Source: Actinernus sp. WN-2022 (taxonomy: Eukaryota; Cnidaria; Anthozoa; Actiniaria; Actinernidae). From it: DNA of 64,000 bases. Location of the stretch: assembly GCA_030867875.1 (NCBI GenBank), contig JAOWCC010001589.1:142263745-142327744 (forward strand), written 5' to 3'. The position numbers and the translations under genes are program-made. The notes below the pieces were generated by a model. That model had not been told where the DNA came from. It saw only the letters and a list, made by a program, of their open reading frames with translations, and did no database searches. This document shows positions 1 to 12,992 of this stretch, one piece after another (within the stretch, counting starts at the first letter, position 1; each line of letters begins with the position of its first letter).

Positions 1-1546
1 AACCTGTTAAAGTCTTAGGCTTAGTAGTTTTCTTGTTTTTCTCGAAACATTTCACATATATATACGCGTACGTGCTTAAAATTAGAAGCAGGGGTGACTT
101 TTGATTGTTTTTGATTGTTTTGGACCACAAATTGTAATTTGACTTTGTTCAAAAATTCACACTGAAACCAGGTTCATTGCATAGTTGTCCCTCGCGACTG
201 TTGCTTCTCTCAACACTTCTCTAATAACTTCTTCTATAACTCAACATGATCATAACACATCCCTGCTTCCTTCCCTTTCTATTACCGAGAGAGAAAGGAA
301 CCTCTGTACGTAACCGACAGCTTTTCTATCGAGCATGAGCAAGTTTACGTCATACGTTGACGTCACTTCCTCTCGGTACGTCGAAGCGAGTCCATGATCC
401 ACCGTACCGATTGTTTGCCATAGGCTAAACTGCAGAATAAAACGCCACTGCCGTTCCACTTAAAAATATCACTTGGCTGCGCTAAATTCTCCACCATAGA
501 TAGGACAGGTGTATTTAGACTCGTTCTATCACAGGTAGCCCAAGCTTACGATCTGTATAAGCGATTACAAGAGAATGTATGGAAATTTCACTATTATCGC
601 TATACTACTCATAAATCTAAGAAAATGTTTCTAAGACCTTCGTTTTCCCTTCTAATCATTACTTTTAGTGTTTATGGCGATTTCTGGGCAGTTTAGTCTT
701 GGTTTAGGGTGGTTTGTGATTTCTTGATTTTCTCCTCCTGAGAAGAAATTCAAGGACAGAGACACTGAACTCGGATGCCTCGACTCAAATGGTCATAAAT
801 CGAATAATTTCTACAAATTCAGTGTCCATGCACTGGATGCCAATTTTTCAAATAAATTCCCCACATTTTCAACTCGTAAACAACCCCATTACCTCAAAGT
901 GATCAGCCACAAATCGCCAATTCGTGTGCCCAAAGTCGAAAACATTGTCCGCGTCTTGAACGGAACTCGTCCCCATCCAGGATCTTCTCTTCTCAAAAAC
1001 CACCCTAAATCAAGGCTAAGTTGCCCATGAATCGCCATAGATCTAATGGTAATGACTACAAGGGAAAGCGAAGGTTAATTGTATTAGATTTATGAGCACT
1101 ACTGCGATAATAGTGAAATTTCCATACATTCTCTTGTAATCGGTTATACAGATCGTAAGCTTGGGCTACCTTTGGTTCTATGAATGATTTGGGATTTAAT
1201 GGTTAGGTTCTTTTTATAATTTGGGGATTAGGTTTTCAGAAGGTTTATATGAAAATTTGAGAAATTGAATTATTAATGAGGCAAGTGGCGTTGTATTCTG
1301 CAGCTGCTCCCAAACTCCTCCGAGCAAATTCTTGACCGTACGCACACAACCGGATATGATCAGCCTAAACAACATCGCGTCAAAATGTCACGCGCATGCG
1401 CTTTTGATGAGCCCAGCGCACGCGCATCTCCCCAGTTTCCCGCCAAAACTAAAAGACAACAGAGGTAATTGGTACGAATGTGCAATGTTTCGCAAAAAAA
1501 AAAAAAAAAAACTACTTAAAAGCTAATCCTGAGACTTTAACAGGTT
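1..1546. mobile_element. Non-autonomous DNA transposon with ~70-bp terminal inverted repeats
   Basis: The first ~70 bases reappear in reverse complement at ~1478-1546: both ends begin AACCTGTTAAAGTCT and share a T-rich stretch followed by CGAAACATT and CACAT. The true left end may lie just outside the window, so no target duplication can be read. There is no credible coding sequence inside. An A-run lies at ~1495-1510. The superfamily is not recognised. Bases ~1175-1310 resemble ~10855-11000 (ATGAATGATTTGGG... AAGTGGCG), so part of the interior is a repeat present elsewhere in the window. Confidence 0.6.
534..1170. repeat. Nested inverted-repeat (fold-back) element
   Basis: The arms at ~534-720 and ~985-1170 are reverse complements, starting GGTAGCCCAAGCTTACGATC on the outside. 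They remain similar for ~180 bp with scattered mismatches, around a ~270-bp centre. It lies inside the TIR element spanning 1-1546. There is no ORF of note, and this is probably a MITE. Confidence 0.7.
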
Positions 1547-2195
1547 GAGTTTCTTAATTTGTAATTCACTGTGAGTTTACTAAGTTATAAAATTATTTAC
1601 TAAAAAGTTTAAGTCCTCGGAAATTTGTATTTGAAGCCAGCGGAGCAGAACTTTTTGCCGTGATGTGCCCCAAAACGGCCAGCGTTTGAACTCTGTCACC
1701 TGCGTAATATTTAAACCAATCATAAACCGTTTCTTATTTAATTTATTCGTCCACGGTTGTGGATGGCGGCTGTCGGTTGCGTTCAGAAGCCCTATCTCTC
1801 TTTCTTCGTTTTGTCTTGATAGAGGGGGGGGGGGGGGGAGGAATCTTTGTCTAGCAAGATACATAGCACGCGAACGCGTTTTCTATTTCGTCAATAAATC
1901 ATAAGTGGATATATGGCGATGAGTTGAGAACCTGACAACCTTCCTGTAAAACTTACAAATCAGGCTATTCACACAGTCACAGTAGTCAAGCAAAATGAAA
2001 ATCCTTTTTCTTTTTTTCCATTTTTGATGGCAAAAGCAACTGAATTTTTACAACAACGTCCAATTTTCTCGCTCTCTGATTGGCTCTCCGCTATGTGCAA
2101 TTTAAGTACGGACAATGAAATGACGTCACTCACAAGCAGTGGTTGCCAAGGAGGATTGGAAGGCCTTCCCATAATCCTTTGCATAGCAACTATAT
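1547..2195. other. Gene-free spacer
   Basis: No gene, exon or repeat boundary was recognised. It holds a G-run at ~1822-1838 and T-rich tracts. Short ORFs on both strands here overlap one another and look like chance. Confidence 0.5.
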
Positions 2196-2583
2196 TGTAT
2201 CGCCAGCGGATCAAAATGGTTTAACGCGTTTAATGGTTTGACTTCAAGGATCTGACTCACGGTTTACATGCACTTGTAATCCTCACTATTTGAGTAGATT
2301 TGTCGGATTTGACGGTAAAAACCTGGAAAAACACATAAACAGAACTTACACACAATGCTTAACTTCTAGCAGGCGATATCACAAACATAAAGCCACAGAA
2401 ACTTACCAAAATGAGCGGATAAATGGACGAACACACGGCTGGCGACACACGAAACACAAAACTCACAGCTCAGCAAAAGCACATGTTAAAGCGCAAGGCA
2501 TCACGGGACAACAACAAGCCACGGGACACGCGCGGGACGTAACGGGACACTGAAGAACACAATTGTTGAGCATGGCCTCAACA
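2196..2583 (-). repeat. 3' LTR of the first BEL/Pao element
   Basis: A 388-bp direct repeat of 9177-9564 with no difference seen. Because the element is on the minus strand, this is the 3' LTR. It contains an 87-codon open frame on the plus strand that is only an LTR shadow. Confidence 0.93.
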
Positions 2584-2763
2584 TCCTGGGGGGCCAGGCT
2601 GAATGGTTACGAGCCATGCAGTAAATTGAATAACAACGTAACGATACGCTCCGTACATGCGTATGAGAAACTAATAATAACAACAGTTCGAGTGTTCCTA
2701 AATGTTCCTTAAACGATGGTATCCTTCGCAGTCTGCGATCGTCTAGTCGTTCTCGTGTCCATG

Positions 2764-5700
2764 TTATGCCGATTCCTCGAGGAGACACAGCTTGGTCACC
2801 GGACGAACGAGCGTGGAGTTCTTCGTCTTCACTTCAGCAGCACGTACACGGGAGTCTTCTCCTGGGAAGACCCTGACGACTCTTCCAAGCAGCCATCGGC
2901 TCCGAGGTACACAGTTGTCTGCGACAAGAACTAGATCGTTCACTGCAAGGTTCCTCTTTGGGAGGATCCATTTCTGACGTTGCTGCAACGTTGGTATGTA
3001 CTCCTTTATCCACCTTGACCAGAAGCAGTCCGCTAGGAACTGTGCGCGTCTCCACTGCTTACGTAAGTACAAGTCCTCATTGGCGAACACTCCAGGGGGA
3101 AGAAGAATATTCTTTCTCTGCAGTAGCAGGTGATTTGGCGTGAGAGGCTCCAAATCACTCGGGTCGTCGCTGTTAGGACAGATCGGGCGACTGTTTAGGA
3201 TGGATGTAACTTCGGCAAACACTGTCCTAAGTGTTTCTCGGCTCACCAGCGCGGCGGGGTTGCCTAGAACAGCCTTCATTGACTTACGCACACTCCGTAT
3301 AAGTCGCTCCCAGACACCCGACATGTGACTTGCTGCCGGGGGCTGGAACCGCCATCTTACGATTGGACAGCTATACCACTCCACGTCTCTCTGGTGCAGC
3401 TCCTTCTTGACTGCTTCCTCATCGAGCTCTCGAATTGAGCGTTTCAGTTCTCTTTCAGCTCCTGTGAAGTTGGTCCCATTGTCGCTCCATATCTCTTTCG
3501 GGGATCCACGTAGGGACATGAATCTTCTAAGTGCTTGAATGAACGCGTCAGTTTCTAGGGAACTGACATCTTCTACGTGGACAGCTCGACTGTTGAAGCA
3601 CACAAATATGCATCCATACACCTTCTCGGTACCGCGACCACGCTTGACATGGAAGGGTCCGAAGAAGTCAACGCCAGTGTACGTAAATGGTGCCTCGTAG
3701 GGCACGAGTCTCTCCTTTGGCAGGTCCGCCATCATTTGCTGCATAGTAGGGGCGTTGCGCTTGCGACAGTCGACACACACATGCAACACTTGCCGAACCA
3801 ATGCTCTCCCTCGTAAGATCCAGAAACGTTGACGCATATCCGACATTACATGCTCCCGTCCAGCATGACCTAGAATCTTGTGATAGTAGCGTACAATTAA
3901 CCTGGATACCAGATGATCCTTTGGAAGGACCATCGGATGCGCAGCATTGAACGATATCGGTGCGCGATGAACTCTCCCACCCACTCGTACAACTCCTTCA
4001 ACTAGAGTAGGGTTCAACGTTGCTAACTTGCTGCTCACTTTAACTTGTCCTCCACTTTGCAAGGCAAGTAGTTCCTCCTGGAAGCATTGACGCTGTACGA
4101 GTTGTACAATAACGTCACTGGCGTGATGTATCTCAGCAAGGGTAAGTGTTCTTCCGGAACCCTGCATGCTCTTTGTTCCCTTGATCCGTCCCACGAATCG
4201 TAGCAGCCATGCCATCACTCTTACCAAGCGAGTCCAGGACGAAAAACGTGTCAAGAGATCGTCAACTGGAGTCGGATGTGTGCTCATTGACATCAAGTTC
4301 TTCTCATTTCGGACTTCTGCATCGTCGTCGGGAACTTCTCCTACGACTTTAGTTGGCCATTTGTCTTCTGACTGCCAAAGAAACTCAGGTCCGGACCACC
4401 AGCGGCAGCCTGGGATAAACGACTCGATATCCATCCCTCGCGATCCATCGTCAGCTGGGTTCAACTTTCCGGGGACGTGATGCCACTGTGCGGGCGTGGT
4501 GATATCTTGAATTTCTGTAAGGCGATTTGCGACGAAGGTCTGGAACCTTCTCTTCCTGTTCTTGATGTACTGTAGGGTTATCATCGAATCTGACCAGAAG
4601 TACACGTCGTCTATAGGTATGTCAAGTTCCTCTGAGATCACTCTGTGCAATCGTGTCGCTAGTACTGCCGACTGCAACTCTAGACGTGGTATGGACCAGT
4701 CCTTCATTGGGGCATTCCGCGCCTTCCCCATGATGAAGACACAGTGCACTTTCCCTTGCTCATTGGTCATTCTGAGGAAGGAAACGGCGGCATATCCCCG
4801 TCTCGACGCATCTGAGAAGTGGTGGATCTGGGTCTCGCAGATGGTTCCAAGATCGGAAGGCTTATAACATCTTGGAAGCCTAACATGGATAATACGAGGC
4901 AGGGACTCCACCCATTTCCGCCATTTCGATAAGTATGGCTCTGGAATATCATCATCCCAAGGACAGTTCATCCTCCATAGCTCCTGTAACAGCACCTTGA
5001 TCGACAGAATAAGCGGCGAGAGGAAGCCAAGAGGATCGAAGAGAGAACTCATGACAGACAGTATTCCACGTTTCGTGGGCGGCTTCTCGGTTGGCACAGC
5101 CTTGAACTGGAAGGTGTCAGACTCGGCATCCCAGCATATGCCAAGCGCTCTCTGAATGGGAAGTTGGTCAAGATCCAAGTCAAGATTTGGGTTCGCTCTC
5201 TCAACAACGGGTATGGATGCCAGAACTTCACGGTTGTTACTGGTGAACTTAGTTAGGTGAAAGCCTCCTTTCTTCAGCAGTCCAATTAGGCCCACAGCTA
5301 GCTTCACAGCTTCCTCCTTTGTGGCTGTTGATTTCAATACGTCATCAACGTAAAAGTTCCTTCGTACGGCACTGATAACCTCGGGGTCGTACTTATCTTC
5401 ATTGGCATCTGCTGTCATGTTCAGAGCCTTATTAGCACAGCATGGTGATGACGTCGCTCCGAAAATATGGACGAGCATTTGGTACTCTTCTGGTGGTGCA
5501 TCGATACTGCTGGACCACCAAAGGAATCGTAGGGCGTCTGTATCACATGGAGCTACCTTTACTTGGTAGAACATCGCTTCGATGTCGGCGGTAAACGCTA
5601 CCTCTCCTTGTCGGAACCTCATCAGGACTCCTGGTAGATCGTTGATAAGGCACGGACCCTGGAGAAGTTTGTCGTTAAGGGACAAGCCGGAAAACCTCGC

Positions 5701-8700
5701 TGCGGCGTCAAACACAACCCTCACCTTGCCTGGCTTATTTGGGTTGAACACAGGGTGATGAGGTAAGTACCACGTAATGTCACTTCTTTCTGCGGCTTCT
5801 TCATCGGTCAATCTTCTCGCGTACCCTTTGGACAGATATTCTTCTATGACGGCCTTATATTTCACTGCTAGGTCTGGGTCACGGAGAAAACGCTTCTTCA
5901 GATGACGTAACCTCGACTCCGCAAGGCTTCGGTTGTAAGGCAAGTTAGGATGCTCATGTTTCCACAATAGTCCCATCTGGTAATGACCTTCATTCTTACT
6001 GATTGTATCGTCGATGATCTTCATAGCCTCGCGGTCCTCAACAGACATTGACTTGGCGTCTCGCCTATTTGTACCGTACGACTCGGACTTCCAAAATTCT
6101 TCTACTTGACGGTCAAGTGTGATGTCTTCAGAGTTGATGAAGTTAGAGTTAAAGTGTCTGTTCGTGCTACAACCCGAGCAACCACCAAGAATGCTCCAGC
6201 CCAGATGCGATCTAATGGCTAGGGGTTCATTTGGTCTTCCTTTCTTCACTTCAAGGGGTATGAACACTTCTTGGACGTTGGTGCCAAGTAGGACCGAAAT
6301 CTTCTTCCTTTCTACTTCCGGAAAACGCACGTGTCGTAAGTGCGGCCACTGCTCGACGTGCCTTGTTAACTTCTGGTGCTTAAGTGGTATAGTGAGGTCT
6401 TTCACAGCCCATGCGGCTCCGACTTTAATTATGTCGTCGTCGTCACCACTCACAGGCGCGATACTGAAGTTGACCTTAACTCCTTCTTCTTGTATGTTGT
6501 TATCATTCACTGTGTTGAGAGAGAATCTGCTTGTGGTTCCCTTCATGTTCATTTCCCTTGCTAACGAGGGGTCTATCATGGTAATGTCAGAACCAGAATC
6601 TATTAAGGCGTAGGTTGTCTTCACTTCACCATTGTCTCCGATCACCTTTAGGGGGATGACCTGAAGCAGAACCTCCTGCATGTCATCGGCGGTGGTTGTA
6701 GAATATGATCCATGTGCAGCGTCTTCTGCTGGAAGAGGGTTAGCTTCAACGTGGTTGCTGGTTCCGGAATCCTTATTCACGGGGGGAGTCCCTTTCTTAG
6801 GTTGGGCGGCTTCCTTCAGGTGTAGCATGGTGTGGTGTGGTTTGCCGCAGCCTTCCGCTCGGCATCGGATGGAAGATTTACACATAGTAGCGATATGCTT
6901 GGTTGAACTGATGCAATTGAAACAAATTCTCTTCAATTTGACAAACTCGCTACGATCCTTCGGCGACTTTGCCTTGAACGATTCACAACGGTATAAGCGA
7001 TGCGACTGATTACACAGCGGGCAGGCGGGTTCAGTCATATCTGCGTTAGTAGCGTAGGTCATAGCTCTATTTGTTGGTGCCTTCGATTTCGATGGATTGT
7101 GGGATGCTAGTGGGTTTTCAGACTTAGAAAAGAAAGGGTGATTAGCAACATCGGCTCTATCCTTCAGGAATTCGACTACATTCCTAAATGTTGGCATTAT
7201 TTGCCCGTTCCGATCTAGTTTCCTAAGGTGTTCTGCAAATCTAGTGTGTGCCCACTGCGGCAAGCGTGCTATGACTTTCTCTAGATTGTCAGTGCTCATT
7301 TCTCCAAGGAATCCCATAGCCTTTAGGGTATCATATGTCACCTGTGCTGTGTCTGCAAGGCGTCGCAGGCCTTCATTGTCGTTTCTTTGGATAGGGGGAC
7401 CTTTGGTCAATTTTTCAACACTTGCACGCACGACCTGTGATGGGCGACCAAACCGGTCCTCAAGAGTGTTCATCGCACTACGAAGGCCACCCGGGAGGGC
7501 CTCATACCTTTCAACAGCTTGAAGGGCGGGGCCCTCCAAGAACTGCAGCAACATGGCCATTTTTACAGAGTCATCAAGAGGTCTAGATCCCACCATCTGA
7601 TGGAATCTTTGTTTGAAAACTGGGAATTTCTCGGGAGAGCCGTCGAACTTCTGCACTCTCACCTTCGGGAGATCGTGGGACATGCTGATTTTCTCCATTG
7701 TTGCAGCAATGGAAGTGAGCAGGGTTTCGCTCATCATGCCACTTACCATCGGCATTTGTTGTTGCTCCACAACCTGGTCTCTGGCTGGGCAGAGGCCATC
7801 AGACCCCCAGGCTGGGGGTCTGGACACAGGGTACACTGTTGGCTGGACACCGGCTGGGCGAAGACCATCCAACCCCCATGGTGTGGCCATAGGGGGTGTA
7901 TACACAGCAGACGCGGTAGACTGGGCTCCAGCAGGGTGAAGACCTTCCGACACATGGGTTGAGGCCACGAGGGGCGTGCACACGGGAGACTGGGCTCCAG
8001 TGGGGCGAAGACTTTCAGACACATGGAGCGAGGCCACGAGGGGCGTACACACAGGAGACTGGGCTCCAGTGAGGCGAAGACTTTCAGACACATGGGTTGA
8101 GGCCACGAGGGGCGTGCATACAGGAGACTGGGCTCTAGTGGGGCGAAGACTTTCAGACACATGTGGCAAGGCCATGAGGGGGTTATACAAGGGAGAAACA
8201 GTTGATTGGACTCCGATATGGCGAGTACCATCAGGACCCCAGGGCAGGGCCACGAGGGGCGTAGAAGTGTGGGGTGAGAGGTTACCCCCCGGGGGACCAG
8301 GGCGATCCCTTTGTTGAGGGGTTGGCGGGGGTTCGAATTGTACAGTTGGCTCTGAGAGAGATGGGGACTCTACGATTTCTGTTTCCCTTTCTGTCATGGT
8401 TGGTGGCATGGGAGACTGGGCACGAGACTGAGTCTGAGTCACCAGATCACTGCCAGGGTCTAAGGGCTCTTCTGTCATAAAAAACTCAAGCCTAGCTAGT
8501 TCGGCCTTGTCCTTGGCTTCGGCCAGTTCACCCTCGGCCTTAAGTCTAGTCAGCTCAAGGCGGTTTCTTAGTTCGAGTTCCTTCTGTTTTATTTCGATTT
8601 CTACACGCTTCATTTCAGCTTCAATCGTTCGCCCTTTCCTTTTCTCAGCTTGTTGTTCGGCTAGAGCAGCCTTTGCAGCAGCGAGTCTCACTTTGTACCT

Positions 8701-9132
8701 CCTTGAGCTTGAGGTACTCGTTCCCGAGGCTAGACTCACTGCCGACCCGACTGAACTCTTGGACGAGGCTTGCCGGGGCGTGTTTATTTCCTCAGCCACC
8801 TGTCCGTCAAAATATATTCTGGCATTTGCTAGGTATTGCTCTAATTTCAGTTCATAATTCCTCTTTCTAAGTGACTGGAATTTGAATTGATTCTGTACTT
8901 CTTCATACTTTTCACTATCATGATCAATGTAATTGTACTCATCACAACACCTACAGTATTTTTTCCATGTTGCTTCTAGTCGAGACTGAAGTCCCTGCAC
9001 CTTAACTACATTTGCAAAGTCTTCTATAGCAATGTCAACTTCGTTTATCACTCGAGTGAGTGATGCCGTATAACCTCTTCTAGAACGGTCAAGCGCCTCA
9101 ATTCGCTCTAAAAGCGCTCCAGTGTCATTCAT
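2764..9132 (-). CDS. BEL/Pao gag-pol polyprotein, intact
   Basis: A single ~2,122-aa frame. The first ATG is at 9132; the frame is open slightly further upstream but only from a TTG. Approximate order: coiled-coil and Ser/Pro-rich gag N-terminus; a tandem ~26-aa repeat (region 7900-8230); DUF1759-like gag (~485-590); cysteine-rich zinc knuckles (~700-760); aspartic protease with DSGSD (~845); reverse transcriptase with YVDD (~1260); Pao/A17 linker segment (~1355); RNase H-like start (FSDAS, ~1440); H2C2 zinc domain (~1755-1790); integrase core with VDFFGP (~1821), SDNGTNF (~1881) and a downstream catalytic Glu (~1937); C-terminal DUF5641-like domain (~2045-2120). No env frame follows. All expected catalytic motifs are present without stops, so this copy could encode working enzymes. 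Family assignment is by recognised domain order, not by a search. Confidence 0.93.
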   Translation of the reverse strand: MNDTGALLERIEALDRSRRGYTASLTRVINEVDIAIEDFANVVKVQGLQSRLEATWKKYCRCCDEYNYIDHDSEKYEEVQNQFKFQSLRKRNYELKLEQYLANARIYFDGQVAEEINTPRQASSKSSVGSAVSLASGTSTSSSRRYKVRLAAAKAALAEQQAEKRKGRTIEAEMKRVEIEIKQKELELRNRLELTRLKAEGELAEAKDKAELARLEFFMTEEPLDPGSDLVTQTQSRAQSPMPPTMTERETEIVESPSLSEPTVQFEPPPTPQQRDRPGPPGGNLSPHTSTPLVALPWGPDGTRHIGVQSTVSPLYNPLMALPHVSESLRPTRAQSPVCTPLVASTHVSESLRLTGAQSPVCTPLVASLHVSESLRPTGAQSPVCTPLVASTHVSEGLHPAGAQSTASAVYTPPMATPWGLDGLRPAGVQPTVYPVSRPPAWGSDGLCPARDQVVEQQQMPMVSGMMSETLLTSIAATMEKISMSHDLPKVRVQKFDGSPEKFPVFKQRFHQMVGSRPLDDSVKMAMLLQFLEGPALQAVERYEALPGGLRSAMNTLEDRFGRPSQVVRASVEKLTKGPPIQRNDNEGLRRLADTAQVTYDTLKAMGFLGEMSTDNLEKVIARLPQWAHTRFAEHLRKLDRNGQIMPTFRNVVEFLKDRADVANHPFFSKSENPLASHNPSKSKAPTNRAMTYATNADMTEPACPLCNQSHRLYRCESFKAKSPKDRSEFVKLKRICFNCISSTKHIATMCKSSIRCRAEGCGKPHHTMLHLKEAAQPKKGTPPVNKDSGTSNHVEANPLPAEDAAHGSYSTTTADDMQEVLLQVIPLKVIGDNGEVKTTYALIDSGSDITMIDPSLAREMNMKGTTSRFSLNTVNDNNIQEEGVKVNFSIAPVSGDDDDIIKVGAAWAVKDLTIPLKHQKLTRHVEQWPHLRHVRFPEVERKKISVLLGTNVQEVFIPLEVKKGRPNEPLAIRSHLGWSILGGCSGCSTNRHFNSNFINSEDITLDRQVEEFWKSESYGTNRRDAKSMSVEDREAMKIIDDTISKNEGHYQMGLLWKHEHPNLPYNRSLAESRLRHLKKRFLRDPDLAVKYKAVIEEYLSKGYARRLTDEEAAERSDITWYLPHHPVFNPNKPGKVRVVFDAAARFSGLSLNDKLLQGPCLINDLPGVLMRFRQGEVAFTADIEAMFYQVKVAPCDTDALRFLWWSSSIDAPPEEYQMLVHIFGATSSPCCANKALNMTADANEDKYDPEVISAVRRNFYVDDVLKSTATKEEAVKLAVGLIGLLKKGGFHLTKFTSNNREVLASIPVVERANPNLDLDLDQLPIQRALGICWDAESDTFQFKAVPTEKPPTKRGILSVMSSLFDPLGFLSPLILSIKVLLQELWRMNCPWDDDIPEPYLSKWRKWVESLPRIIHVRLPRCYKPSDLGTICETQIHHFSDASRRGYAAVSFLRMTNEQGKVHCVFIMGKARNAPMKDWSIPRLELQSAVLATRLHRVISEELDIPIDDVYFWSDSMITLQYIKNRKRRFQTFVANRLTEIQDITTPAQWHHVPGKLNPADDGSRGMDIESFIPGCRWWSGPEFLWQSEDKWPTKVVGEVPDDDAEVRNEKNLMSMSTHPTPVDDLLTRFSSWTRLVRVMAWLLRFVGRIKGTKSMQGSGRTLTLAEIHHASDVIVQLVQRQCFQEELLALQSGGQVKVSSKLATLNPTLVEGVVRVGGRVHRAPISFNAAHPMVLPKDHLVSRLIVRYYHKILGHAGREHVMSDMRQRFWILRGRALVRQVLHVCVDCRKRNAPTMQQMMADLPKERLVPYEAPFTYTGVDFFGPFHVKRGRGTEKVYGCIFVCFNSRAVHVEDVSSLETDAFIQALRRFMSLRGSPKEIWSDNGTNFTGAERELKRSIRELDEEAVKKELHQRDVEWYSCPIVRWRFQPPAASHMSGVWERLIRSVRKSMKAVLGNPAALVSRETLRTVFAEVTSILNSRPICPNSDDPSDLEPLTPNHLLLQRKNILLPPGVFANEDLYLRKQWRRAQFLADCFWSRWIKEYIPTLQQRQKWILPKRNLAVNDLVLVADNCVPRSRWLLGRVVRVFPGEDSRVRAAEVKTKNSTLVRPVTKLCLLEESA

Positions 9133-9176
9133 ACTTGCACAAAACACAATATTTGGCAATTTTGGTTTTTACAATA

Positions 9177-9564
9177 TGTATCGCCAGCGGATCAAAATGG
9201 TTTAACGCGTTTAATGGTTTGACTTCAAGGATCTGACTCACGGTTTACATGCACTTGTAATCCTCACTATTTGAGTAGATTTGTCGGATTTGACGGTAAA
9301 AACCTGGAAAAACACATAAACAGAACTTACACACAATGCTTAACTTCTAGCAGGCGATATCACAAACATAAAGCCACAGAAACTTACCAAAATGAGCGGA
9401 TAAATGGACGAACACACGGCTGGCGACACACGAAACACAAAACTCACAGCTCAGCAAAAGCACATGTTAAAGCGCAAGGCATCACGGGACAACAACAAGC
9501 CACGGGACACGCGCGGGACGTAACGGGACACTGAAGAACACAATTGTTGAGCATGGCCTCAACA
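9177..9564 (-). repeat. 5' LTR of the first BEL/Pao element
   Basis: A 388-bp copy of the LTR at 2196-2583. It lies 44 bp upstream of the polyprotein ATG on the minus strand and so would carry the promoter. Confidence 0.93.
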
Positions 9565-10444
9565 TATATTATCAATGTTCCCGGTCACGTAAGCAATTCA
9601 TTCTGCGGTGACTTTCGTGGAGATCGGACCTCAGCAGCACAAATTTTCCCAATTAAAGCATCTCAAAACCAAAGTTTGTTCTGGGATTTTGACGTAAGTT
9701 TACGCTAGCTTTGACTTCCCTGTATTTCTGGCAAATATTTTATAATGAAAGCCTAAGAAAAATGGGAAAACATGCAGACATAGACAATTGCCTGTGAGTG
9801 AAAAGTTTTCAATTTTAGTTAGCACGCGCTGCTGACGCAATCTGATCACGCCATTTTCGAACAACGAGCGCGTGCTCAAAGCTGCATTTGTTCGAGCGCG
9901 CGACTGAATAAACCAAACAAGAGGCCCTGAGTGGCCTTGACTCGGGCCACCAAGGAATAGGTGAGTACGTGTAGTTCATAGGTTCTAGTATATTTTCGTG
10001 TCATACATGGTTTGTGCTAGGGGAGCTGGATAATTGATTCACTACTGATGCTCGTGATAATTGAAGGCTGTGTGCAAAAGGACATAAGTGACTCTTGACC
10101 ACATTCTAAATTCTCCTTCAATTTCTTTGTTTTCTATGGGAGAATTTAGAACGTGATCAAGAATCACTTATGCCCTTTTTGCTAATTGATTGTCAATCTT
10201 TCTAAAACAGCATTTTAAAAGATAACTTGCCATCCAGCATCCATGGCAATGTCTTTCCCATGGCTGCAGTTCACAAGCTCAATTCATTCGTTCACAAAGT
10301 ATTATACCAGCACATGACTGTTTCCTGCAAAAGGCCTATTACAACTGCTCCCAGTAATTATAATAAATCAACTTCACAGAACACAGTCTCTGAACTTAAC
10401 TTGCTCAAAAATATTACAATATTAATTACGTTTTTTTTTTTGTA

Positions 10445-10588
10445 TTGCTGGTTTGCACGTGATGTCATAGCTGCCATGTCGGTGCCCTTAAACAATAGAT
10501 TCCTTGTTAGCTTCTTTTGTTGGGGAACCAACATGGCCGCCATGCCCTTCGTTATTTGAATCTATGGGGATTGAGTGAAAACCAGCAA
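10445..10588 (-). mobile_element. ~144-bp MITE (TTGCTGG family), inverted copy
   Basis: The ends TTGCTGG and CCAGCAA form short terminal inverted repeats. The interior (AACATGGCCGCCATG, GTTAGCTTCTTTTGTTGG) matches 24260-24403 and 26847-26990 in the opposite orientation. This copy interrupts the left arm of the large fold-back. Confidence 0.75.
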
Positions 10589-12687
10589 TTCTAGAAAACA
10601 ATTATTTTTAGCAGGGTTTACCTACCCATGGACTGATAATATTATTTCCAACTTCACTGCCCAAGCACAGGTGCTATTGTAGCATATTTAGCTAATAGCT
10701 TATTTAAAATTAAATATTATATCCCTTGTGAATATTTAGGGTGTGAAATAAAGTCATCTGGCTAGATTAAAGAAAACCATGCCACTTCGAAAGATCACTT
10801 GAAAAGCCCTTACAAATTGTACAAAATTATCCATTTGGCTCAGGTATTTAGACTCTATGAATGATTTGGGGTTGAAAATGGATAGGATTTTTTTTTATTT
10901 CAGAGCTTTTAGAAAGTTTGTATGAGAATTTGAGAAAATGCATTATTAATGACCAAGTGGCGGGGTATTCTGGAGGCATTCTGTCAGTAATCGCTCCCAT
11001 TCGTTTTCATTCGTTTTCTTTTCGATCACTGGGGTCCCGATCTCGAATAATTCTTAATCTTACTGATCATGCCATGAAGTCACCGAGTGAAAGTGCCGAC
11101 GCTGGCCTGGAACTACTGAGGAATAGGCCGGCTCGAGTCAGAAATCGCAAGTCTTTTTTATTTTTTGTGTCGAGGTATTTCGCTGTCAACCAATCAGAAA
11201 GCACTGTGCACGTGAACATGGTAAACTTTGTGGAGTGGGGGACTGGACACTGATAGACTTCGCAAATACGAAGAGTTTGAATGCGAGCAAAGACGAATGT
11301 GTTTTGGGCCATTTGTAGCTAATGTTTTGCTAAAATTGCCCAACTTCTCAGTTGGCATCATGTTTACGATCTAATTCTAAGCTTATATATAGTTAGGACT
11401 TCATCGTCAACTTGACATGCGATCCCTCATCAGTTCTTTGATCTCGAGGCCAGCTCAGTACATCCTCTCGGAATATTAAAAGCGTCAGGAGTACTTTTAA
11501 ATATCGATATGAGCATCTTCTTGTTTAATATTCGTTTCTGTTAAAAGTAATGGCATCAAATATAGTAGTAAATAGCCCGATTCCTGTTGTTGTAGGCCAG
11601 CGTCGGTATTTTCACTCGGTCACTTCATGACAAATAAGTTCGGGAAAGCCGACCCCGGCAGTGATCGAATAAAAACGAGAGGAAATCACGTTTCGTTATA
11701 AATTTCAGCCTCCTGCAAGATGTAGAAAATGAACACTAGGACTAATATTTGAAAAGTCACCACTCTACTCAAAAATAAAACTGCATGTAGATCTAGATAG
11801 ATTACTTTATTTCACATTTAGAACGACACATTCCTACATATCAAACAATTTATTGAGAAAAGTGTCGTTCCTGAGGGCTCCCTGTGATATTCCATATATG
11901 GTCAATATATTCCATATTTGGAAAGTAGGACGGATTGTCTAATACTAGAAAACGTTCAGGAAGTGTAGCGAGCCAGCAGAAGAGAGGCGGATACAACGTA
12001 GGCTACAGGAAATGCAATTTAAAAATCGATAGCGAAATTCAAAAAGGATGAGCGTATGCCTCACTAGCATCTAGTCGGGCCCAAATATTACACTGAACGA
12101 CAACAATTGTTTGATATGAAATATTCAAAAGGGATATGCCAGCTATAACCTGTGCTTGGACTGTAGTGATGTTAGAAATAATATTATCAGCCATTAATCC
12201 TACTGAAAAGCATTGATTTCTAAGAATGTTGAAAAGTATGGGTTGGTAAACCCTGCTAAAAAGAATTGTTTTCTAAACTCCAAAAAAAATCAATTAATAT
12301 TTGTAATATTTTTAGCAAGTTATTATAAGGTCAGAGAAAGTGTTATGTGAAGTTAATTTACAATATATTATAATTACTGGGAGCAGTTGTAATAGGCCTT
12401 TTGCAAGAAACAGTCATGTGCTGGTATAATACTTTGTGAACGAATGAATTCTGGCCATGGGAAAGATGTTGCCATGGATGCCGTTTTACAAAGATCGACA
12501 ATCGATTGGAGGTGGAAAATAGCATATACAAACAGGTTTGCTAATATTAAACACTACCGATCTTGTACAAGTGCCTTTAAATATATGAATTAAGTATGTT
12601 TGCCATCTCGTACAACCACGTGATTGCATTCCTACAAAAGGCGTTGCCATTATATATATAAATGATCACAAGCATGAGTAGTGAATC

Positions 12688-12893
12688 AATAGACCTAGTC
12701 AGCTTGCCTGTTTGTTGTCCCATTTCAGACCATCTGACTTTTCCCTTGAGTAATGCTTTTTTATTTTTCTGTATCCCAAGAGGAAATGTACCAATTTCTA
12801 TAATAATTGGAAAACAAAGCACTGAATCTTCTGAAGAACTATCACATGGTCTGAAATAGGCCAACACTGACAGACAAGCTGACTAGGTCTATT
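12688..12893. mobile_element. ~206-bp MITE with 24-bp terminal inverted repeats
   Basis: Both ends carry AATAGACCTAGTCAGCTTG in inverted orientation, followed by a second inverted match around ATTTCAGACCAT. It is non-coding and lies at the edge of the ~3-kb fold-back. Confidence 0.7.
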
Positions 12894-12992
12894 ATCCGTC
12901 TTCCCTAGCACAAACCATGTGTATAACACAAAAATATACTAGAACTCGATGAACTACATGTATTCACCTATTCCTAGGTGGCCCGAGTTCCT

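Larger units (their letters stand above)
2196..9564 (-). mobile_element. Complete BEL/Pao LTR retrotransposon (minus strand)
   Basis: Two 388-bp direct LTRs (2196-2583 and 9177-9564) bracket a single long polyprotein. The element is flanked on both sides by the 5-bp target duplication TATAT (2191-2195 and 9565-9569). Read on the minus strand the LTR begins TG and ends CA. The LTR copies look identical by eye and the ORF is uninterrupted, so the insertion is recent and could be autonomous. I see no conventional TGG-type primer binding site next to the 5' LTR and no clear purine tract next to the 3' LTR. The family is assigned from the DUF1759 gag, protease, RT, Pao, RNase H and integrase order of the encoded protein. 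Confidence 0.93.
9943..12992. repeat. Large imperfect fold-back element (~3 kb)
   Basis: Successive blocks on the left recur in reverse complement on the right: ~9943-10030 with ~12905-12990 (both include CTCGGGCCACC and GAATAGGTGA), ~10185-10430 with ~12290-12505 (GCACATGACTGTTTC), ~10590-10740 with ~12140-12290, and ~11013-11150 with ~11565-11685 (CCGACGCTGGCCT). The collinear inverted order implies one long palindromic element with unpaired segments and later nested insertions (10445-10588 and 12688-12893). A smaller hairpin at ~10075-10180 lies in the left arm. There is no transposase frame. It may be a chimera of nested MITEs rather than one element. Confidence 0.7.

Noticed and set aside
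2290..2553. 87-aa plus-strand ORF, repeated at 9271-9534
   Set aside because: It lies entirely within the LTRs of a minus-strand element and is identical because the LTRs are identical; no domain.
8274..8857. Plus-strand ORFs opposite the first BEL polyprotein (e.g. 8507-8857)
   Set aside because: Antisense shadows of the gag coding frame.
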